Origin: JBGQOG01 sp052113705
GTDB lineage: Bacteria > Pseudomonadota > Alphaproteobacteria > Rhodobacterales > Rhodobacteraceae
Assembly: GCF_052113705.1 (NCBI RefSeq)
Contig: NZ_JBGQOG010000009.1
Coordinates: forward strand, 1-64,000
DNA length: 64,000 nucleotides
Direction: 5' to 3'
Shown here: positions 41,920 to 50,939 of the stretch, piece by piece
How the letters are laid out: every line of letters begins with the position of its first letter
How positions within the stretch are numbered: the first letter of the stretch is position 1
Program-made: the position numbers and the translations under genes
Notes under the pieces: generated by a model
Databases searched by the model: none
What the model saw: the letters and a program-made list of their open reading frames with translations, nothing else
Told to the model about the DNA's origin: nothing

Positions 41920-42612
41920 ATGACACCGCGCCTGAAAGCCCTCTTCGTTCATCTGCTCACCGCGACCGGCGCCGTCCTGTCGATGCTGGCGATGCTTGCC
42001 GCCGTTCAGGAACAATGGAGCCTGATGTTCCTTTGGCTTGTCGTGGCCCTTGTCGTCGATGGCATCGATGGCCCGTTGGCGAGACGCTATGATGTCAAGC
42101 GGAACTGGCCCACCTATGATGGCGTGCTGCTGGATCTGATCATCGATTATCTGACCTATGTCTTCATTCCGGCCTATGCCTTGTTCAAATCGGGCGTGCT
42201 TCCGGGCTGGACCGGCTGGATCGCGATCATCGTCATCACCTATGGGTCGGTGATCTACTTCGTCGATACGCGCATGAAAACCAAGGATAATTCCTTTGCA
42301 GGCTTTCCGGCCTGCTGGAATATGGTGGTGCTGGTGCTCTTTGCCGTGCAGCCGAATTTCTGGATCGTGCTGGGGATCGTTGTCGCCCTCGCGGCCACGA
42401 TGTTCACCAATCTGAAATTCATCCACCCGGTGCGGACCGAGCGGTGGCGCATGCTCTCGCTGCCCGTCGCTTTGGCCTGGACCGGCTTTGCCGCCTGGGC
42501 GGCGGTGGATGATTTCCACCCCGGCAGCTGGGCGCATTGGGGGCTGGTGATCACCTCGCTCTACCTCCTCCTGGCTGGCATCGTGCAAGAGCTTTTTCCC
42601 CGCCGCACCTGA
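41920..42612 (+). CDS. pcs: Phosphatidylcholine synthase (CDP-alcohol phosphatidyltransferase)
   Basis: A 230-aa polytopic membrane enzyme of the bacterial Pcs type, condensing choline with CDP-diacylglycerol. The catalytic signature DG-x2-AR...G-x3-D-x3-D is present as DGPLARRYD...YDGVLLDLIIDYL (near residues 50-80), and FVDTRMKTKDNSF and FAGFPACWNMVVLVLF match Pcs. Six to eight hydrophobic segments are visible. ATG 41920 is preferred over the in-frame TTG at 41902; neither has a good ribosome site. Confidence 0.9.
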   Translation: MTPRLKALFVHLLTATGAVLSMLAMLAAVQEQWSLMFLWLVVALVVDGIDGPLARRYDVKRNWPTYDGVLLDLIIDYLTYVFIPAYALFKSGVLPGWTGWIAIIVITYGSVIYFVDTRMKTKDNSFAGFPACWNMVVLVLFAVQPNFWIVLGIVVALAATMFTNLKFIHPVRTERWRMLSLPVALAWTGFAAWAAVDDFHPGSWAHWGLVITSLYLLLAGIVQELFPRRT

Positions 42613-42834
42613 CCACGCGCCTGACCGGCAGCCTGTTACGGCGGCCTGTTACGGCTGCGTTGCTCTGCACTGCGGCATCCCGATCGGGCATGATCTGGCG
42701 CAAAGCTGCGTGAGATCGGCGGCGGCAGAGGACAAATCGTCGATTATCTGCTAAGATGACCCCACGTCAATATCCTGGGGCCGATGCGCCACCGCGCTCT
42801 GCCCGTCACTCTTTCGAGATGAGGGAGACACGTC

Positions 42835-43713
42835 ATGGTCGCAACAATCGGCAATCCTCTGTCCTGGGCCGCGGCATCCTTGGGCCGAAGTCGGCACCGG
42901 ATCAGCGATGGCACCGGTGAAATCATCGGCGACGACGCCGCGCCGGTCACCCTGAACAAACTTGAACTCGCGGACATTTCTGTCGCCCTGCGCAAGGGGC
43001 TGGACGATTTCATGGCCTTGCGCACCGATGTGATGTTCATCGTGCTAGTCTATCCGGTGATCGGCCTGCTGCTCGTACGCCTCGCGCTGGACCGCGACAT
43101 GCTGCCGCTGCTGTTCCCGCTCGTCTCGGGCTTTGCCCTGCTGGGGCCGCTCGCCGCCATCGGGCTTTATGAGATGAGCCGTCGGCGCGAGCAGGGTGTG
43201 GAGACCGGCTGGGGCGACGCCTTTGCGATTCTGACCTCGCCGTCGTTCTTTCCGATCCTGCTCCTTGGGGGCTATCTGCTGGCCGCCTTTGCCGTCTGGA
43301 TGGTGACGGCATATTTCATCTTTGCGATGACGATGGGGCCGGAATCCCCCGCCTCGGCCAGTGCCTTCCTGCGCGATATCTTCACGACCGGCGCGGGTTG
43401 GGCGATGCTGATCATCGGGATGGCAACGGGCTTTGTCTTTGCGGCCTGTGTGCTGGCCGCCACGCTGATCTCGTTTCCGCTGCTGATCGACCGGCATGTC
43501 GGCGTCGGCCGCGCGGTGGTCGCCTCGCTGACATTGGCGCGGCAAAACCCGGTGGTCACCGCCGCCTGGGGGGCCACTGTCGCGGTGTTGCTGGGGCTGG
43601 GGGTGATGACCTTCTTCATCGGCCTCATCCTCGTGCTGCCGGTGCTCGGCCATGCAACCTGGCATCTCTATCGCCGTGCCGTGGTTCCGGCAGAGCCGCT
43701 GCCACGCCGCTGA
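42835..43713 (+). CDS. DUF2189 family membrane protein
   Basis: A 292-aa inner-membrane protein. A soluble start has LNKLELADISVALRKGLDDF. Six hydrophobic segments follow (VMFIVLVYPVIGLLLV, LLFPLVSGFALLGPLAAIG, FFPILLLGGYLLAAFAVW and others), with LIDRHVGVGRAVVASL near 225. DUF2189 proteins have no established function and are sometimes called putative cytochrome c oxidase-related. GAGGGAGA stands before ATG 42835. A bidirectional terminator separates it from convergent ileS. Confidence 0.83.
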   Translation: MVATIGNPLSWAAASLGRSRHRISDGTGEIIGDDAAPVTLNKLELADISVALRKGLDDFMALRTDVMFIVLVYPVIGLLLVRLALDRDMLPLLFPLVSGFALLGPLAAIGLYEMSRRREQGVETGWGDAFAILTSPSFFPILLLGGYLLAAFAVWMVTAYFIFAMTMGPESPASASAFLRDIFTTGAGWAMLIIGMATGFVFAACVLAATLISFPLLIDRHVGVGRAVVASLTLARQNPVVTAAWGATVAVLLGLGVMTFFIGLILVLPVLGHATWHLYRRAVVPAEPLPRR

Positions 43714-43722
43714 TCACATGAA

Positions 43723-43749
43723 AAAGGCGCGCCACCCGGGCGCGCCTTT
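43723..43749 (+). terminator. Bidirectional terminator between DUF2189 and ileS
   Basis: AAAGGCGCGCC (43723-43733) and GGCGCGCCTTT (43739-43749) are exact complements around ACCCG. It has A and T tracts on both sides and sits between convergent genes, so it can terminate both. Confidence 0.8.
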
Positions 43750-43771
43750 CCACTGGCAAGGGCCTTCAGCC

Positions 43772-46681
43772 TCAGCTCAGCGCGGCATCACAGCGCGCGC
43801 AGGTGCCCGCATGTGCATGGCTGCCGACATCCGGCAGGATCTGCCAGCAGCGCTCGCATTTCTCTCCCGAGGCCAGCTCGAACACCACGCCGACGCCCGG
43901 CACTTCCGGCAGGCGGAAGGCCTCGGACGGGGCCGGATCGGCCGAAAGCGACAGATCCGAGGTGATGCAGAGCCCGGCGAAATCCACCGATTTCAGCGCG
44001 GCCAGCACTTCCTTGTCCTCGACATGCACCACCGGCGCCGCCTCAAGGCTGGCCCCGATCACCTTGGCGGTGCGCTGCACCTCCAGCGCGGCGGTCACCA
44101 CCCGGCGCACCTGCCGGATCTGTGCCCATTTCGCCGCCAAAGGTTCGTTCAGCCAATCCGCCGGGGTCTCCGGCATGTCCTGCAGATGCACCGAGCTGTC
44201 GGCCCCCGGGAAGCGCGAGAGCCAGACGTCTTCCATCGTGAACACCAGGATCGGCGCGAGCCAGGTGGTCAGCCGGTGGAACAGGATATCCAGAACCGTC
44301 CGCGCGGCACGGCGGCGCAGCGCCCCCGGCGCGTCGCAATAGAGCGCATCCTTGCGGATGTCGAAATAAAGCGACGAGAGGTCCACCGTGCAGAAGGTGA
44401 ACAGCGTCTGGAACACGCCCTGGAAATCATAGGCGGCATAACCCTTGCGCACCTGCTGGTCGAGTTCGGCCAGACGGTGCAGCACCCATTGCTCCAGCTC
44501 CGGCATCTCGGCCGGGGCGACCTTTTCGGCCTCGGTAAAGCCCGCAAGGTTCCCCAACAGGAAGCGCAGGGTGTTGCGCAGCCGGCGATAACTGTCCGCC
44601 GTGCCCTTCAGGATCTCTTTGCCGATCCGCTGATCCGAGGTGTAATCGGCCTGCGCCACCCAGAGCCGCAGGATATCGGCGCCGTAATCCTTGACGATTT
44701 CCGCCGGAACGATGGTGTTCCCCAGCGATTTGGACATTTTCATGCCCTTTTCGTCCAGGGTGAACCCATGCGTCACCACCCCGCGATAGGGCGCGCGTCC
44801 CTTGGTGCCACAGGCCTGCAGAAGCGAGGAATGGAACCAGCCGCGGTGTTGGTCGGTGCCTTCCATATAGACATCGGCAATGCCATCCGCCGTGCCATCG
44901 GCGCGGTCGCGCAGCACGAAAGCATGGGTCGAGCCGGAGTCAAACCACACGTCGAGCACATCGCGCACCAGCACATAAGCCGCCGGATCATAAAGCCCGC
45001 CGAGCATCTTTTCCTTGAAGCCCTCGGTGTACCAGACATCCGCGCCCTCAGCCTCAAAGGCATCGGCGATGCGGGCATTCACCGTAGCATCGCGCAGCAG
45101 GAAATCGGCATCCGTCGGCTTCGCCCCGGCCTTGGTGAAGCAAGTCAGCGGCACGCCCCAGGCGCGCTGACGCGAGAGCACCCAATCGGGCCGCTGCGCG
45201 ATCATCGCATGCAGGCGGTTACGGCCGGTGGCCGGCGTGAATTTCACCAGCTCCTCGATGCTTTTCAGCGCGCGCTGACGGATCGTGGTGCCATGCTCGT
45301 CCATGCCATCATTCAAATCCTTGTCGATCGCGACAAACCATTGCGGCGTGTTGCGATAGATCAGCGGCGCTTTCGAGCGCCAGCTGTGCGGATAGCTGTG
45401 CTTGATCTTGCCCTTGGCGAGCAAAGCGCCCGCGCCATGCAAGGCCTTGATATTGGCGACATTGGCCGGGCCTTCCTTGCCCTCGGCGGTGATGATCGCG
45501 AGACCGCCGAACAGCGGCAGATCGGCGCGGTAGCTGCCGTCCGGCTCGACATTATAGGTCATTGGCAGGCCGAATTTCAGCCCCATCTGATAGTCGTCAT
45601 CCCCATGGCTCGGCGCGGTATGCACAAAGCCCGTGCCCGCATCCTCGGTCACATGGTCGCCCGGCAGCATCGGCACGTCAAAGTCCCACTCGCCCGCGCC
45701 GCCCTCAATCCCCGCATAGGGATGCGCGAGGGTCATGCCTTCCAGCGCCGCCGCCGACACATCGGCCAGGCGCGTGTGGCTTTCCACCTTGGCCGCGGTG
45801 AAGATCGAGGCTGCCAACGCATCCGCCACGATGATCTTCTCGCCGGTCCTGGCGGTGGCATTCTCGGCCACATCACCGATCTCATACAGCCCATAGGCGA
45901 TCCCCGGGCCGAACGAGACCGCGCGGTTCTGCGGGATGGTCCAGGGCGTGGTGGTCCAGATCACCACCGAAGCGCCCGCAAGGTCGCCCGCTGTCACCGG
46001 GAAACGCACCCAGATCGTATGCGAGGTCAGGTCGTGATATTCCACCTCGGCCTCGGCCAGAGCGGTCTTTTCTACCGGCGACCACATCACGGGTTTTGAG
46101 CCCTGATAGAGCGAGCCGTTCATCACGAATTTCATGAATTCCTGCGCGATCACCGATTCCGCATGGAAATCCATCGTCAGATAGGGGTCATTCCAGGTGC
46201 CGGTGATGCCCAGACGCTGGAACTCCTCGCGCTGGATATCCACCCAGCCCTCGGCAAACCTGCGGCATTCCTGCCGGAAGGTGACGATGTCCACGTCATC
46301 TTTGTTCAGCCCCTTGGCGCGGTATTGCTCTTCGATCTTCCATTCGATCGGCAGACCGTGGCAATCCCAGCCCGGCACATAGCGCGCATCGCGACCCATC
46401 ATCTGATGCGAGCGCACGATCATGTCCTTGATCGTCTTGTTCAGCGCGTGCCCGATGTGCAGATGGCCATTGGCATAGGGGGGGCCGTCATGCAGCGTAA
46501 AGGGCACGCGGCTGCCGTCGGCGGCCTTGGCGCGCAGGCGGTCATAGATGCCCATCTCCGCCCAGCGCGCCAGCCATTCCGGCTCGCGTTGCGGCAGACC
46601 GGCGCGCATCGGGAAATCGGTTTCGGGCAAAAAGACGGTATCGCGGTAATCGACAGTGGTTTCAGGCGTATCGGCGCACAT
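43772..46681 (-). CDS. ileS: Isoleucyl-tRNA synthetase
   Basis: A 969-aa class I synthetase. It has DGPPYANGHLHIGHALNKTI with the HIGH motif near residue 73, PGWDCHGLPIEWK, the editing domain (TTTPWTIPQNRAVSF), DVWFDSGSTHAFVL, and KMSKSLGNTI near residue 655. A C-terminal zinc-binding domain has two CxxC pairs (CERC and CARC). The Ile-type zinc domain and WDCHGLPIE distinguish it from LeuS and ValS. ATG 46681 is preceded by AGGA. A foldable leader lies upstream. Confidence 0.97.
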   Translation of the reverse strand: MCADTPETTVDYRDTVFLPETDFPMRAGLPQREPEWLARWAEMGIYDRLRAKAADGSRVPFTLHDGPPYANGHLHIGHALNKTIKDMIVRSHQMMGRDARYVPGWDCHGLPIEWKIEEQYRAKGLNKDDVDIVTFRQECRRFAEGWVDIQREEFQRLGITGTWNDPYLTMDFHAESVIAQEFMKFVMNGSLYQGSKPVMWSPVEKTALAEAEVEYHDLTSHTIWVRFPVTAGDLAGASVVIWTTTPWTIPQNRAVSFGPGIAYGLYEIGDVAENATARTGEKIIVADALAASIFTAAKVESHTRLADVSAAALEGMTLAHPYAGIEGGAGEWDFDVPMLPGDHVTEDAGTGFVHTAPSHGDDDYQMGLKFGLPMTYNVEPDGSYRADLPLFGGLAIITAEGKEGPANVANIKALHGAGALLAKGKIKHSYPHSWRSKAPLIYRNTPQWFVAIDKDLNDGMDEHGTTIRQRALKSIEELVKFTPATGRNRLHAMIAQRPDWVLSRQRAWGVPLTCFTKAGAKPTDADFLLRDATVNARIADAFEAEGADVWYTEGFKEKMLGGLYDPAAYVLVRDVLDVWFDSGSTHAFVLRDRADGTADGIADVYMEGTDQHRGWFHSSLLQACGTKGRAPYRGVVTHGFTLDEKGMKMSKSLGNTIVPAEIVKDYGADILRLWVAQADYTSDQRIGKEILKGTADSYRRLRNTLRFLLGNLAGFTEAEKVAPAEMPELEQWVLHRLAELDQQVRKGYAAYDFQGVFQTLFTFCTVDLSSLYFDIRKDALYCDAPGALRRRAARTVLDILFHRLTTWLAPILVFTMEDVWLSRFPGADSSVHLQDMPETPADWLNEPLAAKWAQIRQVRRVVTAALEVQRTAKVIGASLEAAPVVHVEDKEVLAALKSVDFAGLCITSDLSLSADPAPSEAFRLPEVPGVGVVFELASGEKCERCWQILPDVGSHAHAGTCARCDAALS

Positions 46682-47034
46682 GGAATTTTCCTAAAGCAGG
46701 GGGGTGTCGGGCGCGCAAAGCGCCCGGGCATGGCTCATCTCCCGGCAACCCTGACGCGTCAGAGCGCCGGGCCGGTAATTCGTGCGGATATGCGCAGATG
46801 CCAGATCATGCCCGCCTTATAGAAGTGCCCGCCGCACCCGGCAAGTGGGGGCGCACCCGGCAAGGGCAGCACCCGGCGCTTTTGCATTGCTTCGTTCTAA
46901 ATATCCCCGCCGGAGGCTTCCGTGATCGCCGCAGGAGCCTCCGGCGGGGATATTTGCACCGAAGCAAGACTGCGACCTTGCGGCGCTTGCGGCGCGGCGC
47001 GCCTCTGCTTATCTCGGGGGCGAAGGAGATCCCG
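46682..47034. other. 353-bp divergent region with ileS leader folds and repeat D
   Basis: No gene is supported. On the minus strand the ileS leader has GGGCGC-N5-GCGCCC (about 46710-46726) and a nested fold at 46741-46771 whose core is the perfect palindrome CTGACGCGTCAG (46751-46762). Repeat copy D occupies 46887-46967. The truncated haemoglobin gene starts at 47035. Confidence 0.5.
46887..46967. repeat. Intergenic repeat element, copy D, near-perfect inverted repeat
   Basis: Two 34-base arms (46887-46920 and 46934-46967) match at 30 of 34 positions, separated by 13 bases. Each arm ends in the family motif: TTGCTTCG-N4-AAATATCC on the left and GGATATTT-N4-CGAAGCAA on the right. It lies between divergent ileS and the globin gene, so it is not a 3' terminator. 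The structure resembles a miniature inverted-repeat element. Confidence 0.8.
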
Positions 47035-47448
47035 ATGCCCCCGAGCCCACTGCCACCGCGTTTTGAGATTACCCCCGAAGAGATCGACCGGGTGGTCGCT
47101 GCATTTTACGCACGGGTGCGCGGGCATCACATGCTGGGGCCGATCTTTGGCGCGCATGTCACCGACTGGCCCGAGCATGAGGCGAAGATCGCCGCCTTCT
47201 GGCGCAATGCCATTCTCTTTGAGCGCGGCTATGAGGGCAGCCCGATGATGGCGCATCGCCGGGCGGGGGATGTCAAACCGGGGCATTTCCCGGTCTGGCT
47301 CGGCCTGTTTGACGACACATTGCGGCAAGAGCTGGACCCGCTGGCCGCCGCGGGCTGGTCGGCGCTGGCGCATCGGATCGGTCAGGGGCTGAAACAGGGC
47401 GTTGAGGATATCGGGCGCGCGCCCGGCGAGGTACCGAAGTTCTTTTAG
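47035..47448 (+). CDS. Group III truncated haemoglobin
   Basis: A 137-aa globin. It has ITPEEIDRVVAAFYARVRGH (A-B helices), LGPIFGAHV, FWRNAILFERGYEGSPMMAH and HFPVWLGLFDDTLRQEL, where the His before FPVWL is the likely proximal heme ligand, as in group III. The Phe/Tyr/Trp distal pocket is present. AAGGAG precedes ATG 47035 at good spacing. It may detoxify NO or carry oxygen at low tension (family knowledge). Its stop overlaps the ycjF stop antiparallel by four bases. Confidence 0.87.
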   Translation: MPPSPLPPRFEITPEEIDRVVAAFYARVRGHHMLGPIFGAHVTDWPEHEAKIAAFWRNAILFERGYEGSPMMAHRRAGDVKPGHFPVWLGLFDDTLRQELDPLAAAGWSALAHRIGQGLKQGVEDIGRAPGEVPKFF

Positions 47449-48476
47449 GCCTTGTCGCGGCCAAAGAGCCCGGTCAGCGCCCGGCCGACAAGATTGGTCA
47501 CCCGCGGCTTTGGCAGCGCCACAAACGGCATCGGCCGGCAGACCTCCATCGCGGCAATGCCCACCCGGGCGGTCAGCGCGCCATTGACCACCCCCTCGCC
47601 AAAGCGGCGCGAGAGTTTTGACAGGATGCCGCCGCCCGCCATCGTCTCCAAAAGATCATCACCTGCCGCCACCGCACCGGTGGCCACCAGATGCGTCAGC
47701 ACCGTGCGCGCCAGCCGCCAGCTGCCAAAGGTGCCCGCGCGGCCGCCGTATATCTCGGCCAGCCGCCGGATCATCCGCAGATTGGCGGTGAGTGCCGCCA
47801 CCACATCCGCCAGCGCCAACGGCACCAGTGCCGTCACCGTCGCCACAGTGCGCGCCGCGGCCTCCACCTCGGCGCGGGCGGCGGTGTCCAGCGGCGCCAT
47901 CAGTTCGGTTTCGGTCAACAAGAGCAGCGTGTCAGGATCAAAGGCCTCTGCCCGCCGCTCAGACAGACGGTTCGTGGCCCAGCGCATATCCTCGCGTTTG
48001 GCATAGAGCGTCAGCAGTTGATCCACCACCGCATCCGCCGCCTTGCGGTCAGATCCGGCGGCGGCCTGCATCACGGCGCGATGCACCTTGTCCAGCCGCG
48101 CCATCCGCGCCCAGGCCCGCAGCTCGCGGCCAATGACCAGAAGCGCCGCCAGCAAGAAGGCCAGCGTCAGCCCGGTGCCGATATAGCCCAGCACCGGATG
48201 CGCCGCGATCAGCGCCGTCAGCGCGTTCCACGCCGCCAGCCCGAGGAAAAAGCTGAACGCCGCCCCCGCACTTTGCCAAAAGAACCGCGCGAGGCGCGAG
48301 GGGGGGCGCGCCGCCAGCCGTGCTGCCATCTGCATCGCCCGGCCCTGCGGCAGGGGCGCCCCCGCATCGTCGATCAGCGGCGCCTCGGCGGGGCCCATCG
48401 GGGCGCCCAGCGGGCCGGGCGCCAGATCCTCGGGCTCAAGCTCGATGACAAGCGGTGCTTTCGGTGGCTGGCTCAT
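47445..48476 (-). CDS. YcjF/TIGR01620 family membrane protein
   Basis: A 343-aa protein with a Pro/Ala-rich, acidic N-terminus and two membrane helices near residues 70-120 (FWQSAGAAFSFFLGLAAWNA and IGTGLTLAFLLAALLVIG). The DUF697-like C-terminal part has VATVTALVPLALADVVAALTAN and NLRMIRRLAEIYGGRAG. It is coupled to ycjX by an ATGA-type 4-base overlap, as this pair often is. The role is not established; it may respond to envelope stress. Confidence 0.85.
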   Translation of the reverse strand: MSQPPKAPLVIELEPEDLAPGPLGAPMGPAEAPLIDDAGAPLPQGRAMQMAARLAARPPSRLARFFWQSAGAAFSFFLGLAAWNALTALIAAHPVLGYIGTGLTLAFLLAALLVIGRELRAWARMARLDKVHRAVMQAAAGSDRKAADAVVDQLLTLYAKREDMRWATNRLSERRAEAFDPDTLLLLTETELMAPLDTAARAEVEAAARTVATVTALVPLALADVVAALTANLRMIRRLAEIYGGRAGTFGSWRLARTVLTHLVATGAVAAGDDLLETMAGGGILSKLSRRFGEGVVNGALTARVGIAAMEVCRPMPFVALPKPRVTNLVGRALTGLFGRDKA

Positions 48477-49888
48477 AGAAGATCCCCGATCAGGAATTGC
48501 GCGGCGCGGTCGAGGCGGATGTGCGGCGGCCCCTCGCCCGGGCGCAGATGCAGCGGCGCGGGCGCAAAATCCATCGCCTGAAAGCGGTCTTGCGGCCAGT
48601 CGGCGGCGCCCTGGCGGGCGGGGGCCAGAAGGCGGGCGGGGTCGGCGGGCAGATCGCCCGCATAAAACGCCGCCTGTTTGCCGCCGGGCAGATGGCCGCG
48701 CACCATGTCCAGGGACTCGCCCCGGCTGGGGCGGGTCTCCTCGACCGTGGTGCGCAGGCTGGCGATGGACATCGCCGCGGTGTCGGCGCCCGCGAAATCC
48801 GCCCGGTCGCGCGCATCGCGCAGCAAGGCCGCCAGAATCGCCGTCAGTTTCGTATGTTGGTTTTGATGCAGATGGTCGGCCTTGGTGGCGGCGAACAGGA
48901 TCCGCTCGACCCGCTTCCCGCCGAGAAGGCTGGCGAGCCAGGCGGTTTTGCCGGGTCGGAACGCGGTCAGGATCTGCGCCATCGTGCGGCGCATGTCTTC
49001 CAGCGCCGCCGGGCCGTGATGCAGCGCTCCGAGCACGTCCAGCAGCACCACCTGCCGATCGATCTTGGCGAAATGATCGCGAAAGAAGGGGCGCACGATC
49101 CTGGCCTTATAGGCCTCATAGCGGCGCTCCATCTCGCGCCAGAGGCAGCCGCGCGGGCAGGGTTCGGGCTGCGGCAAGGGCGCGAAGGTCAGGACCGGAG
49201 AGCCCGCCAATTCGCCCGGCAGCAGGAACCGCCCCGGTGTGCAATCCGACCAGCCCGCCGCGCGGGCCGCCTGCAAATGCGCGGTGAAGGCGCGGGCAAG
49301 CGCCTGGGCCTGCGGCTCGTCCAGCGGGGCGGCGGGGTCGGTGGCGGTGACCGCGGCGCGATAGGCCGCGGCCTCCGGCGGGGCGGTATCGCTGCGGGAT
49401 TCCAGCCGCGACAGGGTTTCGGCCGACCATTCCGCATAGGATTTCTCCATCAGCGTCAGGTCGAGAAGCCATTCGCCGGGATAGTCCACGATGTCCAGAT
49501 GCAGCCGCCGCGCGCCGCGCAGCCCGCCCAGCAGACCGCGTGGGCGCAGGCGGAACGAGAGCCGCAGCTCGGACACCGCCTTGGTGCCCTCGGGCCAATA
49601 GGGCGCGGGGCCGGTCAGCGCCGCCAGATGGTTTTCATAGTCAAAGCGCGGCACGGTGTCGTCCGGCTGCGGTTGCAAAAAGGCCGCGCTGATCACATCG
49701 GCCCCGACCAGCCCGGGCATGCGGGCGCGGTCCATCAGATTGGCGACGAGGCAGGTGATGAACACCGTCTTGCCCGCCCGCGACAGGCCGGTGATGCCAA
49801 GGCGGATGGTCTGATCGAACAGCGCGCCGGAAACCGCATCGCCCAGATCGCTGCCCAATGTGCCGATACGGTCGGCGATGCGCGCCAT
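48473..49888 (-). CDS. YcjX-family P-loop NTPase
   Basis: A 471-aa protein. The P-loop GLSRAGKTVFITCLV is near residue 37, and LDIVDYPGEWLLDLTLM near residue 135 carries the D-x-P-G switch. VVLLDVLGALHHGPAAL and FAATKADHLHQNQHT follow. The latter resembles the TKxD base-recognition motif of GTPases. It is co-encoded with the YcjF-like gene. Roles proposed for the family, such as stress response with YcjF and PspF, are not proven. Confidence 0.87.
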   Translation of the reverse strand: MARIADRIGTLGSDLGDAVSGALFDQTIRLGITGLSRAGKTVFITCLVANLMDRARMPGLVGADVISAAFLQPQPDDTVPRFDYENHLAALTGPAPYWPEGTKAVSELRLSFRLRPRGLLGGLRGARRLHLDIVDYPGEWLLDLTLMEKSYAEWSAETLSRLESRSDTAPPEAAAYRAAVTATDPAAPLDEPQAQALARAFTAHLQAARAAGWSDCTPGRFLLPGELAGSPVLTFAPLPQPEPCPRGCLWREMERRYEAYKARIVRPFFRDHFAKIDRQVVLLDVLGALHHGPAALEDMRRTMAQILTAFRPGKTAWLASLLGGKRVERILFAATKADHLHQNQHTKLTAILAALLRDARDRADFAGADTAAMSIASLRTTVEETRPSRGESLDMVRGHLPGGKQAAFYAGDLPADPARLLAPARQGAADWPQDRFQAMDFAPAPLHLRPGEGPPHIRLDRAAQFLIGDLL

Positions 49889-50021
49889 GCCCCTGCCCCA
49901 CTCTTGCTTGCCCCGAACATAGGCATTCCCGGCGCAGGTTTACAGGGGAACTGTGCAGATCCGCAGCCCGGAGCGCTGCGGCGGACTTGTCAGCGGGGGC
50001 GGTGGCGCGCTATGGGGCGGC

Positions 50022-50798
50022 ATGCCCAGATATGCCCTCAAGATCGAATATGACGGTGTGCCCTTTGCCGGATGGCAAAGGCAGAACAATCACCCCTCGG
50101 TGCAAGGTGCCATCGAGGCCGCGCTGGCCAAGATCCAGCCGGGCGAGCACAGCATCGCGGCGGCGGGGCGCACCGATGCCGGGGTGCATGCCACGGCGCA
50201 GGTGGCCCATGTCGATCTGATCCGCGACTGGGACACGTTCCGTCTGGCCGGGGCGATCAACCATCACCTCAAGCCCGCACCGATTGCGATTGTCGATCTG
50301 GCCCGGGTGGATGACGATTTTCACGCGCGGTTCTCGGCGCGCGAGCGGCGGTATTTCTTCCGCCTTGTCTGCCGCCGCGCGCCGGTGGTGCATGACCGTG
50401 GCAAGGTCTGGCAGGTGCTGGCGCCGATGGATGTCGAGGCGATGCGGGCGGGTGCGGCGCATCTGCTCGGGCATCATGATTTCACCACCTTCCGCTCCTC
50501 GCTCTGTCAGGCGAAATCGCCGATGAAGACGCTGGATGAGATCCGCATCGAAACCGTTGCCACCACGCAGGGGCAGGAAATCAACTTTCACCTGCGGGCG
50601 CGCAGTTTTCTGCACAATCAGGTGCGCTCCATCGTTGGCACGTTGGAGCGGGTGGGCGCGGGCGCCTGGGCCCCTGACCGCGTGGCCGAGGCCCTGGCGG
50701 CGCGCGATCGCGCGGCCTGCGGGCCGGTTTGCCCGCCTCAGGGGCTCTATCTTTGTGGCGTGGGCTATCCAGAGGATCCGTTTCAGACGGTGGCTTGA
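50022..50798 (+). CDS. truA: tRNA pseudouridine(38-40) synthase TruA
   Basis: A 258-aa enzyme modifying the anticodon stem of many tRNAs. Catalytic Asp52 lies in AAGRTDAGVHATAQVAH. KIEYDGVPFAGWQRQ at the start, RYFFRLVCRRAPV and FLHNQVRSIVGTLERVG match the family. ATG 50022 gives MPRYALKIEYDG, the normal start; the frame is open upstream without TruA-like sequence. It is convergent with the capD-type gene. Confidence 0.96.
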   Translation: MPRYALKIEYDGVPFAGWQRQNNHPSVQGAIEAALAKIQPGEHSIAAAGRTDAGVHATAQVAHVDLIRDWDTFRLAGAINHHLKPAPIAIVDLARVDDDFHARFSARERRYFFRLVCRRAPVVHDRGKVWQVLAPMDVEAMRAGAAHLLGHHDFTTFRSSLCQAKSPMKTLDEIRIETVATTQGQEINFHLRARSFLHNQVRSIVGTLERVGAGAWAPDRVAEALAARDRAACGPVCPPQGLYLCGVGYPEDPFQTVA

Positions 50799-50939
50799 CG
50801 CGGTGCCTTGACGGGGCGCCTTAACTGGGGCCGGGCACCGCACGGGCGGGGCCGCCCTTGGCCCTGCGCGCAGCCACGACACGGCGGCGTCTGCCCCCCA
50901 TAGGCATGCCGGCCTGCGCAGCCAGACGGGGCGCGCCCT

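Noticed and set aside
46682..47034. T-box or other known tRNA-synthetase riboswitch before ileS
   Set aside because: No T-box sequence or specifier loop was seen; T-boxes are Gram-positive features.
50795..50835. Tandem CTTGACGCGGTGC-like units after truA
   Set aside because: Only two imperfect units in GC-rich sequence; TTGAC resembles a -35 but there is no -10 or downstream gene on that strand.
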